Part shown: in pieces, positions 25,570 to 34,137 of the stretch
How positions within the stretch are numbered: position 1 is the stretch's first letter
Layout: every line of letters starts with the position of its first letter
NCBI RefSeq assembly: GCF_041224425.1
Contig: NZ_JBGFGL010000077.1
Location: forward strand, 416,947 to 480,946
Reading direction: 5' to 3'
Source: Psychroserpens sp041224425
GTDB taxonomy: Bacteria > Bacteroidota > Bacteroidia > Flavobacteriales > Flavobacteriaceae
Length of the DNA: 64,000 nucleotides
Program-made: the position numbers and the translations under genes
The notes under the pieces: generated by a model
What the model was told of the DNA's origin: nothing
The model's input: the letters and a program-made list of their open reading frames with translations, nothing else
The model's database searches: none

Positions 25570-27027
25570 ATGGAAATAACCTTAAAAGGAGATAGAGAGT
25601 TTGAAGAGATTCCTTCGTTAAGAACCAAGTGCTTACGAATTAACCTCAATGAAAATATTTACGGGACTTTCGCTGAGATTGGCGCAGGACAAGAAACTGT
25701 ACGTCAATTCTTTAGAGCTGGTGGTGCTTCTGGAACCATTGCAAAAGCGATGTCTGCTTACGATAAAGCCTTTAGTGATGCTATTTACGGCATTGAAGAT
25801 GACAAGCGTTATGTTACCGAAGCGCGCCTTCGCAAGATGTTAGACCATGAAATTAATTTGGTTGAAGAACGTTTGGTTCGCGAAACACATCCCAATAAAA
25901 TGTTTTTTGCTTATGCCAATACGGTTGCCACTATTGATTTTGCAAAAAAATATAAAGGCCATGGTTGGGTCGGTATCAAATATCAAGTAGATGCCAAACA
26001 AGATTACAACGAAATTGTGCTTCATGTTCGTTTTAAGGAAAATGATGCTAGACTTCAACAAGAGACTCTTGGTGTCTTAGGCACGAATTTAATTTATGGT
26101 GCTTTTTACAAATACAATGAGCCAAAAAAGCTCTTACGTTATCTCTATGATCATTTGGATAAAGATCAGCTAGAAATTGATACCATTAATTTTGCCGGTC
26201 CAGTTTTTGAAGATGTCGATAACCGATTAATGAGTTTGCAACTGGTGAAAAATGGCATGACAGACGCTGTGATGTTCGCTCCTGACGGAAACAATGTCTT
26301 GCCAGCAAGAGTACTTTACAAAAAGAACATTTTAGCTTTACGTGGAAGCTTCAGACCTGTAACCAAGGTAAATATGGACATGTACAAGAAATCATTTGAC
26401 ATGTTCATTAAGGAAAATAAAGTGGATGAAAAGAATACCCAAGTTATTTTTGAAATTACCTTATCCAATTTGAGAGCTGAAGGTGAAATTGACGAACAGG
26501 ATTTCATGGATCGTGCTCGACTACTTTGTTCACTTGGTCAAACGGTTTTGATTTCCAATTTCCAAGAGTATTATAAACTTGTGGAATACTTCTCACAATA
26601 TACCAAGAACAGAATGGGATTGGCTATGGGTGTCAACAATCTCGTTGATATTTTTGACGAAAAGTATTATCGCCATTTAAGTGGAGGAATTCTTGAAGCT
26701 TTTGGAAAACTATTCTTCAAAGACCTTCGCGTGTATCTGTATCCAATGCAGAACGATGATGGTACAGTTACTACAAGTGAGAACTTGAAAGTTCATCCTA
26801 GAATGAAAGAATTATACAAATTCTTCAAATATAATGGTAAGGTTGTAGATATCACAGATTACGATGATTCGATCTTAACTATTTTTTCTAGAACCGTTCT
26901 TAAGAAGATCGCAAGCGGAAATGATGACTGGGAAACCATGCTGCCTGAAGGCGTTTCTAAACTAATTAAAGAAAAAAGCCTTTTTGGATGTGAATCGGAA
27001 CAAGTCCATTTAGGAGATCAACGATAG
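25570..27027 (+). CDS. Conserved protein of unknown function, 485 residues
   Basis: A soluble 485-residue protein with no signal peptide or membrane helix. It starts MEITLKGDREFEEIPSLRTKCL and has glycine-rich FRAGGASGTIAKAMSAYDK near residue 50, NKMFFAYANTVATIDFAKKYKGHGWVGIKYQ near 110, and SGGILEAFGKLFFKDLRVYLYP near 375. I recognise it as the kind of protein widely kept in Flavobacteriia under inconsistent names, but I cannot assign a fold or reaction. It is monocistronic, with its own -7 element (TACCTTTG) 28 bp upstream and a strong terminator just downstream. The good conservation-like sequence texture suggests a housekeeping role. Confidence 0.8.
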   Translation: MEITLKGDREFEEIPSLRTKCLRINLNENIYGTFAEIGAGQETVRQFFRAGGASGTIAKAMSAYDKAFSDAIYGIEDDKRYVTEARLRKMLDHEINLVEERLVRETHPNKMFFAYANTVATIDFAKKYKGHGWVGIKYQVDAKQDYNEIVLHVRFKENDARLQQETLGVLGTNLIYGAFYKYNEPKKLLRYLYDHLDKDQLEIDTINFAGPVFEDVDNRLMSLQLVKNGMTDAVMFAPDGNNVLPARVLYKKNILALRGSFRPVTKVNMDMYKKSFDMFIKENKVDEKNTQVIFEITLSNLRAEGEIDEQDFMDRARLLCSLGQTVLISNFQEYYKLVEYFSQYTKNRMGLAMGVNNLVDIFDEKYYRHLSGGILEAFGKLFFKDLRVYLYPMQNDDGTVTTSENLKVHPRMKELYKFFKYNGKVVDITDYDDSILTIFSRTVLKKIASGNDDWETMLPEGVSKLIKEKSLFGCESEQVHLGDQR

Positions 27028-27036
27028 ATTCATCTA

Positions 27037-27070
27037 CAAAAAAGCCGCTTATTTCAAAGCGGCTTTTTTT
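27037..27070. terminator. Bidirectional intrinsic terminator
   Basis: AAAGCCGCTT and AAGCGGCTTT form a perfect 10-bp stem around a 6-nt loop, with an A-run on the left and a T-run on the right. It lies between convergent genes (the 485-aa gene and bcp) and can serve both. Confidence 0.9.
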
Positions 27071-27091
27071 GTCTATCTAATTTGTCATTTT

Positions 27092-27547
27092 CTATTCTGA
27101 CAGAATCTGTTCTGCATGTGCTTTGGTTTTCACTTTTGTAATGACATCTTCAATAATGCCATTTCCATCAATAACGAAAGTCGTTCTGTGAATGCCATCG
27201 TATTCTTTACCCATAAATTTTTTAGGTCCCCAAACACCAAAGGCTTCAATAACCGATTTATCCTCATCTGCTAATAGTGGATATTGAAATCCGTATTTCT
27301 TCTTAAAATTAGACTGACGCTTAGCACTGTCGGCACTTACACCTAAAATCTCATAACCTTGCTTTTGGAAACGTTCATAATTATCATTGAGATTACAGGC
27401 CTCAGCCGTACAACCTGGCGTACTCGCCTTTGGATAAAAGAAAACAACTAGTTTTTTTCCTTTATAATCAGTTAAGGAAATCGTGTTTCCTTGTTCATCT
27501 TTAGCTGAAAATTCAGGAGCTTTATCTCCTACTTTTAATTGTGTCAT
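27092..27547 (-). CDS. bcp: Thioredoxin-dependent thiol peroxidase (BCP peroxiredoxin)
   Basis: A 151-residue peroxiredoxin of the Bcp/PrxQ family, which reduces hydrogen and organic peroxides with electrons from thioredoxin in the cytoplasm. The peroxidatic cysteine is Cys46 in the motif YPKASTPGCT and the resolving cysteine Cys51 in AEACNL, the usual five-residue spacing of atypical 2-Cys PrxQ proteins. The catalytic Pro/Thr and a downstream Arg (GIHRTTFVID) are present. The length is normal. It is divergently transcribed from nth with 35 bp between start codons, so the two share a short promoter region. Confidence 0.95.
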   Translation of the reverse strand: MTQLKVGDKAPEFSAKDEQGNTISLTDYKGKKLVVFFYPKASTPGCTAEACNLNDNYERFQKQGYEILGVSADSAKRQSNFKKKYGFQYPLLADEDKSVIEAFGVWGPKKFMGKEYDGIHRTTFVIDGNGIIEDVITKVKTKAHAEQILSE

Positions 27548-27582
27548 AATTAGTAACTTTATCGTTTGTAAAAATACAATAT

Positions 27583-28242
27583 ATGACGAAGCAAGAAAAG
27601 GTTGATTTTGTTATTAATACGTTAAAAGACCTGTATCCAACCATTCCTATACCATTAAACCATAAAGATCCTTACACCTTATTGATAGCCGTATTAATGT
27701 CTGCCCAAAGTACAGATGTTCGTGTGAATCAAATCACGCCATTACTTTTTGAAAAAGCAGACAACCCATATGATATGATTAAACTTAGTGTTGATGAGAT
27801 TAGAGACATTATTAAACCCGTAGGTTTATCTCCTATGAAAAGTAAAGGCATTTATGGATTATCACAAATTTTAATAGAGAAACACAACGGACAAGTCCCT
27901 AAAACTTATGAAGACCTGGAAGCCTTGCCTGCTGTTGGACATAAAACCGCAGCAGTGGTATTGTCACAAGCTTTCGGAATACCTGCATTTCCTGTCGATA
28001 CGCATATTCACCGACTCATGTATCGATGGAATCTTTCTAATGGAAAAAATGTGGTACAAACGGAAAAGGATGCCAAGCGTTTATTCCCAAAAGACCTATG
28101 GAATGACTTGCATCTTCAAATTATTTGGTACGGAAGAGACTATTCGCCAGCAAGAGGTTGGGATTTGGAAAAAGATATTATCACCAAAACCATTGGGCGA
28201 AAATCGGTCATCAATGATTATTATAAAAAGAAAAAATCCTGA
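27583..28242 (+). CDS. nth: Endonuclease III-like DNA glycosylase lacking the Fe-S cluster
   Basis: A 219-residue HhH-GPD base-excision glycosylase. The helix-hairpin-helix LPAVGHKTAAVVL carries the catalytic Lys121, and the FPVDTHIHR motif carries Asp139, so bifunctional glycosylase/lyase activity on oxidised pyrimidines is expected. The C-terminal C-x6-C-x2-C-x5-C cluster loop of classical Nth is absent: the corresponding region reads YGRDYSPARGWDLEKD, and the whole protein contains no cysteine at all. The fold and catalytic residues are otherwise intact, so it is likely an active, cluster-free variant. The stop codon lies within the stem of the downstream terminator. Confidence 0.9.
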   Translation: MTKQEKVDFVINTLKDLYPTIPIPLNHKDPYTLLIAVLMSAQSTDVRVNQITPLLFEKADNPYDMIKLSVDEIRDIIKPVGLSPMKSKGIYGLSQILIEKHNGQVPKTYEDLEALPAVGHKTAAVVLSQAFGIPAFPVDTHIHRLMYRWNLSNGKNVVQTEKDAKRLFPKDLWNDLHLQIIWYGRDYSPARGWDLEKDIITKTIGRKSVINDYYKKKKS

Positions 28243-28265
28243 TGACTAACGAATCAGGATTTTTT
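28231..28265. terminator. Bidirectional intrinsic terminator after nth
   Basis: AATCCTGAT and ATCAGGATT form a 9-bp stem (28235-28243 with 28253-28261) with a 9-nt loop. It is flanked by A-runs and T-runs, so it can end both nth and the minus-strand sigma-factor transcript. Confidence 0.85.
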
Positions 28266-28268
28266 GGT

Positions 28269-28412
28269 TTAATTTTGAAGTGCTTCAAACTTCAAATTAT
28301 TACACTTAATAACACTTAAAGCCTTTGAATAGTTTAAAAGAAAGTCAATGGTTTCTTTTTTGGGGTTTAGCGTTTCATTCTTTTTAGGACATTCAGAGTA
28401 AAGTTTTGCCAT
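28269..28412 (-). CDS. Small 47-residue protein downstream of the sigma factor
   Basis: The ORF starts with ATG at 28412 and encodes a 47-residue product: MAKLYSECPKKNETLNPKK followed by ETIDFLLNYSKALSVIKC and NNLKFEALQN. It lies 57 bp downstream of the ECF sigma gene on the same strand and ends 4 bp before a terminator that works in this direction, so it fits exactly into the sigma transcript. It is charged, with a central amphipathic stretch and no membrane helix. The FLLNYSKAL core resembles small flavobacterial proteins I have seen in this position, but I cannot verify that here. It could be a regulator of, or passenger to, the sigma factor. Confidence 0.6.
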   Translation of the reverse strand: MAKLYSECPKKNETLNPKKETIDFLLNYSKALSVIKCNNLKFEALQN

Positions 28413-28469
28413 TTTACGTTTTTTTGCTTGTTATAATTCAATTAACGTAATAAAACTTTACTTATTGTG

Positions 28470-29054
28470 TCAATTTGTTAAAATGATATTATTTTTATCA
28501 ATTACCTTTCTTAAATTAATCAGTGCATAACGCATTCTTCCCAAAGCTGTATTGATACTAACACCTGTACGCTCTGAGATTTCCTTAAAACTCATGTCCT
28601 TGTACATACGCATGATAAGCACTTCTCTTTGATCTTCAGGCAATTCTTCAATAATACGTCTTACATCACATTCTACCTGATCTTTAATGAGTTGCTTTTC
28701 AGCATTTAAGGAACTATCACCTAACACAGAAAAAATATTGAAATCACCTGTGTTGTCAAACTTAGGCATACGGCTATTTTTTCTAAAGTGATCAATTACC
28801 AGATTATGTGCTATTCGCATAACCCAAGGCAAAAATTTACCTTCTTCGTTATACTTTCCTAGCTTTAAGTTTCTAATAACTTTAATAAAGGTGTCCTGAA
28901 AGATGTCTTCAGTGATATCTCTATCAAAAACTTTTGAATAAATAAAGCTGTAAACTCGTTGTTTGTGCCTGTGGATTAAAATTGATAAAGCATTCTCGTC
29001 TCCATCAATATAATTTCTGATTAGAACAGCGTCTGTGATAAGTTCGTGTTTCAT
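28470..29054 (-). CDS. ECF-type RNA polymerase sigma factor
   Basis: A 194-residue sigma-70 family protein of ECF size. Region 2 is at about 20-90 (DITEDIFQDTFIKVIRNL, LPWVMRIAHNLVIDHFRK) and region 4 at about 130-185 (LPEDQREVLIMRMYKDMSFKEISERTGVSINTALGRMRYALINLRK). No anti-sigma gene is adjacent; the only companion is a 47-residue ORF downstream. The gene has a good Bacteroidota promoter upstream (29153-29184) and a leader of roughly 90 nt. The target genes cannot be inferred. Confidence 0.92.
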   Translation of the reverse strand: MKHELITDAVLIRNYIDGDENALSILIHRHKQRVYSFIYSKVFDRDITEDIFQDTFIKVIRNLKLGKYNEEGKFLPWVMRIAHNLVIDHFRKNSRMPKFDNTGDFNIFSVLGDSSLNAEKQLIKDQVECDVRRIIEELPEDQREVLIMRMYKDMSFKEISERTGVSINTALGRMRYALINLRKVIDKNNIILTN

Positions 29055-29152
29055 AATAATTACTTTAACGCAAAGAATGATTCTTAGCTTGGGGTTAAAA
29101 TTTATAAAGTAATCTTATGAAATAGGCGCCTCTGTTTTAATAGGTTACGTTC

Positions 29153-29184
29153 CAAATATAACAACAATCATTCCGAAAATCCAA
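29153..29184 (-). promoter_or_regulatory. Promoter of the ECF sigma gene
   Basis: On the minus strand, TTG, 21 nt, then TATATTTG, a full match to TTG-N(17-23)-TAnnTTTG. It implies a 5' leader of about 90 nt. Confidence 0.7.
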
Positions 29185-29250
29185 AAAAACATAGCAAACT
29201 TTAACATTTTTATGTACAATAATCCATTTTAATGGATGGAATACTTATAG

Positions 29251-29258
29251 TATCTTTG
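29251..29258 (+). promoter_or_regulatory. Bacteroidota -7 element upstream of uvrA
   Basis: TATCTTTG, a perfect TAnnTTTG, ends 25 bp before the uvrA ATG. No TTG lies at the expected distance upstream. The element is divergent from the sigma-gene promoter about 70 bp away. Confidence 0.6.
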
Positions 29259-29283
29259 CACATCTTAATTTGCTCAAACTCCT

Positions 29284-32067
29284 ATGAATACTAATATTTC
29301 AGACGTTAATCCTAAAGAAAACATCATCATAAAGGGAGCAAAACTCCATAACCTTAAAAATATTGATGTTGTGATTTCTAGACAAAAACTCGTTGTCGTT
29401 ACTGGATTATCGGGTTCTGGAAAGTCAAGCTTAGCATTTGACACCTTATATGCAGAAGGTCAAAGACGTTATGTTGAAAGCCTTTCGAGCTACGCTAGAC
29501 AGTTCATGGGCAGGTTAAACAAACCTAAGGTCGATTTCATAAAAGGCATTGCTCCAGCTATTGCAATCGAACAAAAAGTAAATTCTACAAATCCGAGATC
29601 TACCGTTGGTACCTCTACTGAAATTTATGATTACTTAAAATTGCTCTTTGCTAGAATTGGGAGAACCTACTCTCCTATTTCTGGTAATCAAGTAAAAAAG
29701 CATCGCACTAAAGATGTTCTCGATTTAGTGAAATCGTTTGATGATAAAGAGAAATTACTCCTGCTATCTCCCATTATTTTGGAAGAAGGCAGAACCATGG
29801 AAGATAAGCTCAATGTACTTAAACAACAAGGTTATTCTAGAATCCAGCATGACGAAAAGGTATTTAGAATTGATGAAGCGCTTCAACAAACATTTAAAAA
29901 AGAAGTCTTTCTTGTAGTTGATAGAATCATTGTAAAGCACGAAGAAGATTTTTATAATCGTCTGGCAGATGCCATTGAAACGGCTTTTTTTGAAGGAAAA
30001 GGGACCTGCATTATCGAAAATCTTTCCAACACTGAACGTACAGAATTCAACAACAGGTTTGAGCTTGATGGCATGACTTTTTTAGAACCTAACGTGCATT
30101 TATTCAGTTTCAACAATCCTTATGGCGCTTGTCCTAAATGTGAAGGTTATGGCGATGTTATAGGTATTGATGAAGATTTGGTGATACCAAATACGGGACT
30201 TTCAGTTTATGACAATGCTATTTTTCCATGGCGAGGTGAAAGCATGAGTTGGTATAGAGATCAATTGGTAAACAACTCGCATAAGTTTGATTTTCCAATA
30301 CACAAACCTTATTTTCAATTAACTCCAGAGCAAAAGCAGTTGATATGGGAAGGTAATGCCCATTTTGATGGATTGGACTCTTTCTTTGCCGAACTCGAAT
30401 CCAAAGCCTACAAGATTCAAAATCGGGTCATGCTATCACGTTATAGAGGAAAAACCAAATGTAATGTTTGTCAAGGAAAGCGTTTAAGAAAAGAAGCCAA
30501 TTATGTAAAGATCGCCAATACCACCATTACTGAACTCGTGGAAATGCCATTGATTAAATTAGTAAGCTTCTTTAAACAACTCGAATTGAGTGAACACGAT
30601 TATAGCATTGCAAAGCGATTACTAAAGGAAATCACCAATAGATTAACATTCTTGACCAATGTTGGTTTGGACTATCTTACGCTTAACCGAAAATCGAATA
30701 CCTTATCTGGTGGTGAAAGCCAACGTATTAACTTAGCGACTTCATTAGGTAGCAGCTTAGTAGGTTCTATGTATATTCTAGATGAACCAAGTATTGGATT
30801 ACATCCTAAGGATACTGAAAAACTTATCAAAGTACTTAAAGCATTACGTGATTTAGGCAACACTGTAATTGTTGTTGAACACGACCAAGATATTATGGAA
30901 GCTGCCGATGAAATCATCGATATAGGTCCAGAAGCTGGTACGTTTGGTGGTGAAGTTGTAGCTACTGGAAGTTATAAGGATATCTTAACCTCAACCTCGT
31001 TAACTGCAAAATATCTCAATGGTGAATATGAAATTGAAGTTCCAAAAAAACGTAGAACTTCAAAATATCATGTAGATATCGTAGGTGCCCGTGAAAACAA
31101 TCTTAAAAATATTGACGTTAGTTTTCCTTTAAATATGCTTACCGTAATTACTGGTGTTTCAGGAAGCGGAAAGAGTACATTGGTTAAAAAAATCCTATAT
31201 CCTGCACTTCAAAAAGAACTTACCGATTTTGGAGATAAGCCCGGTCAGTTTACAGAATTGAAAGGGAATTTCAATAACATCAAACATATAGAATTTGTCG
31301 ATCAAAATCCTATTGGTCGCTCATCACGTTCCAATCCTGTAACTTATATCAAAGCTTATGATGATATTCGCGCTTTGTATGCCAACCAAAAGCTGAGTAA
31401 GATTAGGAACTTTAAAGCCAAACATTTTAGTTTTAATGTTGATGGCGGACGTTGTGAAACCTGTAAAGGCGAAGGTGAAGTGACCATTGAAATGCAATTC
31501 ATGGCAGATGTTCATTTGACCTGTGAAACCTGTAATGGTAAACGGTTCAAAAAGGAGGTTCTGGAAGTTAATTTCAATGGAAAAAACATTGATGACATCT
31601 TGAATTTAACCATTGATGATGCCATTACGTTTTTTGAAGAACACAAGCAAACCAAGATTCAAAACAAATTACAACCATTACAGGATGTTGGTTTGGGATA
31701 TGTTACCTTAGGTCAAAGTTCGTCTACTCTTTCAGGAGGTGAAGCACAACGTATCAAGTTAGCTTCCTTCTTAGGAAAAGGAACAAAAAGTGACAATGCT
31801 TTATTTATTTTTGATGAACCAACAACTGGTTTGCATTTCCATGATATCAAAAAACTACTAACTTCCTTTGAAGCGCTCATTGAAAAAGGACATTCCATAA
31901 TTGTGATTGAACACAATATTGATTTGATAAAATGTGCCGACCACATCATCGATTTAGGTCCAGAAGGTGGTGAACGAGGTGGTGAACTGGTAGCGTTTGG
32001 CACACCTGAAGCCATTGTTGAAAATAAAAACTCAATTACTGGAACCTTTTTAAAAGGAAAACTTTAG
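29284..32067 (+). CDS. uvrA: Excinuclease ABC subunit A
   Basis: A 927-residue UvrA, the damage-sensing ATPase of nucleotide excision repair, which loads UvrB on lesions. Two ABC modules are complete: the first has Walker A GLSGSGKSS (41-49), signature LSGGESQRI and Walker B YILDEPSIGLHP; the second has GVSGSGKST, LSGGEAQRIKLA and FIFDEPTTGLHF. The zinc-binding CxxC pairs are present (CPKC, CNVC, CETC, CETC). The length is normal for the family. The gene is monocistronic. Its stop codon overlaps that of the convergent DUF3667 gene by 4 bp, with no terminator between them. Confidence 0.97.
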   Translation: MNTNISDVNPKENIIIKGAKLHNLKNIDVVISRQKLVVVTGLSGSGKSSLAFDTLYAEGQRRYVESLSSYARQFMGRLNKPKVDFIKGIAPAIAIEQKVNSTNPRSTVGTSTEIYDYLKLLFARIGRTYSPISGNQVKKHRTKDVLDLVKSFDDKEKLLLLSPIILEEGRTMEDKLNVLKQQGYSRIQHDEKVFRIDEALQQTFKKEVFLVVDRIIVKHEEDFYNRLADAIETAFFEGKGTCIIENLSNTERTEFNNRFELDGMTFLEPNVHLFSFNNPYGACPKCEGYGDVIGIDEDLVIPNTGLSVYDNAIFPWRGESMSWYRDQLVNNSHKFDFPIHKPYFQLTPEQKQLIWEGNAHFDGLDSFFAELESKAYKIQNRVMLSRYRGKTKCNVCQGKRLRKEANYVKIANTTITELVEMPLIKLVSFFKQLELSEHDYSIAKRLLKEITNRLTFLTNVGLDYLTLNRKSNTLSGGESQRINLATSLGSSLVGSMYILDEPSIGLHPKDTEKLIKVLKALRDLGNTVIVVEHDQDIMEAADEIIDIGPEAGTFGGEVVATGSYKDILTSTSLTAKYLNGEYEIEVPKKRRTSKYHVDIVGARENNLKNIDVSFPLNMLTVITGVSGSGKSTLVKKILYPALQKELTDFGDKPGQFTELKGNFNNIKHIEFVDQNPIGRSSRSNPVTYIKAYDDIRALYANQKLSKIRNFKAKHFSFNVDGGRCETCKGEGEVTIEMQFMADVHLTCETCNGKRFKKEVLEVNFNGKNIDDILNLTIDDAITFFEEHKQTKIQNKLQPLQDVGLGYVTLGQSSSTLSGGEAQRIKLASFLGKGTKSDNALFIFDEPTTGLHFHDIKKLLTSFEALIEKGHSIIVIEHNIDLIKCADHIIDLGPEGGERGGELVAFGTPEAIVENKNSITGTFLKGKL

Positions 32068-33167
32068 CTTCCTAAAAAGGAGAAAGCCAATAAAATTCCA
32101 AATGCCGTTGGAATTACAAAAAGCAAGAATACAAAAGTTATCACACCACTTTTAATCCAAGTTAGCAACCAGTGTTGCTTGTAAAAACGTATCAAGGCAA
32201 TCAAGAAATAGAAATAGGTCGACAACGCAATTAGCCAATCGAGCCAATCTGGAATTTCAAAAAGAAACCTGTTCACTGCAAAGAGAATGGAAAAAACGGT
32301 AAACAAAAATGAAAAATAATAAAAACTGAACACCAAGTGATGTGCATATGCGCCTTTATTGTAATAAAACAGTTTTAATATCAAGGCAAAAAGGGGTAAA
32401 AGAAAAAACATAGAGATTGGAATACTATCAAAAAACGCTTGAATGATAGAACCCGCTCCTTGACCTTTTATCAAACTAAGCATCTTAGTAAAAAAACGGC
32501 GTTCTATAAAACCAGCATCTTCAGACATACCCATTTCTTTATAGATTACACTATCTTCTGCACCACTTGCAACTAAGGAATCAACTTTCTTTTTATTGAA
32601 GTCCCAACTGGATTTAATGTTTTTAGATTTAGATCCTTGTGTCTTTAAAATAGAATCTGTTTTTTTTAAATCTTCATCTTTCAACCCTATAGCTTTTTGA
32701 TTCTCTTTCAAGTGCGACATCACTTCATTCACTTCTGTGGAATCCAATGTTGTTGCAGTAAGTATTTGGTTATCGTTATCAACCTCAGCTTGAACCACAT
32801 CACGATTAATCTTATCGGCTTTTTGAACCAATTCCCTAGCGCTAAAGGAAATCACAAAAAAGAATATCACCGAAACGAACAAGTACATTTGAGCAGGATG
32901 TAAATAAAGGAGTCGTTTCCCTTCTAAAAACTTTTTGGCTAAGTAACCAGGCTTGATCATTAAAGGAATAAAACTCTTTAGGAACCTAGCGTCAAAGGAG
33001 AAATAATTGCTAATCGTATTATAAAAAAGCACACCTATGGTAAGGTCATCGTTTGTTTTTTGTCCGCAATGAGGACAAAACTCAAAATTCTGATCGAGCT
33101 CTTTTTCACAATTTTGACACTGTAAAGGTGCGTCTTCGGGAATTAAGGATTGGTTAGCCATACGCAT
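32064..33167 (-). CDS. DUF3667 membrane protein with zinc ribbon
   Basis: A 367-residue protein. The N-terminal zinc ribbon has Cys17/Cys20 (CQNC) and Cys31/Cys34 (CPHC), followed by the DUF3667 block (TISNYFSFDARFLKSFIPLMIKPGYLAKKFLEGKR). A first membrane helix lies near residues 95-112 (MYLFVSVIFFFVISF), then a long charged loop of about 120 residues, then four or so helices near the C-terminus (SMFFLLPLFALIL, YFSFLFTVFSILF, WLIALSTYFYFLIALI, GVITFVFLLFVIPTAF). The function of the family is unknown. An ATG two codons downstream (33161) is an equally possible start. Confidence 0.85.
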   Translation of the reverse strand: MRMANQSLIPEDAPLQCQNCEKELDQNFEFCPHCGQKTNDDLTIGVLFYNTISNYFSFDARFLKSFIPLMIKPGYLAKKFLEGKRLLYLHPAQMYLFVSVIFFFVISFSARELVQKADKINRDVVQAEVDNDNQILTATTLDSTEVNEVMSHLKENQKAIGLKDEDLKKTDSILKTQGSKSKNIKSSWDFNKKKVDSLVASGAEDSVIYKEMGMSEDAGFIERRFFTKMLSLIKGQGAGSIIQAFFDSIPISMFFLLPLFALILKLFYYNKGAYAHHLVFSFYYFSFLFTVFSILFAVNRFLFEIPDWLDWLIALSTYFYFLIALIRFYKQHWLLTWIKSGVITFVFLLFVIPTAFGILLAFSFLGS

Positions 33168-33298
33168 CTATTCTTGTATAAAAGTAATAAAAATTATATA
33201 TCAAAATCTGTATTTCTGAAATAAAAACAATGACAATCTTAGTTCAAAAGGCTACTTGCAAAACATGTAATTAATTGAAAAACAAATAGTTGAATGTT

Positions 33299-33316
33299 TT
33301 GGCATGCAAATTGTTT
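33299..33316 (+). promoter_or_regulatory. Putative sigma-54 (-24/-12) promoter
   Basis: TTGGCATGCAAATTGTTT matches TGGCAYR-N4-TTGCW with GG and the -12 G separated by exactly 10 nt. The -12 element is TTGTT instead of TTGCT. It lies 91 bp before the ATG of the secreted protein at 33392. A near-identical element precedes the paralogue at 35793. Confidence 0.6.
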
Positions 33317-33391
33317 ATGATAGGTCAAATAACAAAACCGAAATGTTTTCAAACGAGTTGAAAGCGCGGTAAAATCTAAAAACCTATAATT

Positions 33392-34066
33392 ATGAAAAAG
33401 CAAGTACTTTTTATTGCGATGGTGTTAATAGGATTGACATCTGCAACAGCAACAACAGCAGGATATGCTGTTTCACATGGGGAAGATTTTAATATGAACG
33501 ATTTTCGTTTTGCTGAACCAGTAGTGTTTATTGAACGAGGTGTGGAATTTTTAATTTTTCCTGATGGAAGTTTTGATTTCAATACTGAAATCGCGAATAA
33601 TGTTTCACAGGTCTACTACAGAAGTAACACACTAAGTCGTTCTGTTAACACCACTTATGGAGCTCCGGGAACCATCAGTAGAGGACATTACTACACGCCA
33701 CAAACAGCTGGTGTCATTATTACCCATGATGCTTCTGGAAAAGTGAGACGAATAGGCAATGTGTTTATCAACTATGATAGAATGGGTCGAATTAAGCGTG
33801 CAGGCTCTGTTTATATGAGCTACCAAAGAAATGGCATGCTAAGACAAGTTGGTGGTTTACGAGTTAACTACAATCGTTGGGGACAAATCGTTCATACGTC
33901 TGGTTTTGTAAACCAATATAATACCGAACTTAACTGTGGTGTAGATACTGGATTTGGAGGTCACAACTCCGTAGGGTTCAATGATATTGATAGTTATGAC
34001 GAAAACTACTATTACTATAGAAAGAATGGAAAAATCAAAAAAAGTAAAAAAAGAAATCGATTATAA
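33392..34066 (+). CDS. Secreted protein of unknown function, paralogue 1
   Basis: A 224-residue protein with a signal peptide (MKKQVLFIAMVLIGLTSATATTA). It has the block FIERGVEFLIFPDGSFDFNTE, then repeated short beta motifs of the form YDxxGRIxxIGxVxIxY (IGNVFINYDRMGRI, AGSVYMSYQRNGML, VGGLRVNYNRWGQI). The C-terminus is tyrosine- and lysine-rich (ENYYYYRKNGKIKKSKKRNRL). The same blocks occur in the protein at 35793, so the two are paralogues. There is no T9SS sorting domain, which suggests a periplasmic or outer-membrane-associated location. Family function unknown. The gene is preceded by a putative sigma-54 promoter and followed by a strong terminator. Confidence 0.82.
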   Translation: MKKQVLFIAMVLIGLTSATATTAGYAVSHGEDFNMNDFRFAEPVVFIERGVEFLIFPDGSFDFNTEIANNVSQVYYRSNTLSRSVNTTYGAPGTISRGHYYTPQTAGVIITHDASGKVRRIGNVFINYDRMGRIKRAGSVYMSYQRNGMLRQVGGLRVNYNRWGQIVHTSGFVNQYNTELNCGVDTGFGGHNSVGFNDIDSYDENYYYYRKNGKIKKSKKRNRL

Positions 34067-34099
34067 GCTCACCCCCAAAATACTAACATGAGCTTACAC

Positions 34100-34137
34100 A
34101 ATCCCAAAGAGCTTCCCCAAGCCTTTGGGATTTTTTT
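34100..34137 (+). terminator. Intrinsic terminator of the 33392 gene
   Basis: AATCCCAAAG (34100-34109) pairs with CTTTGGGATT (34123-34132) around a 13-nt loop and is followed by a T-run. The T-run overlaps the stop codon of the convergent HD gene. Confidence 0.85.
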
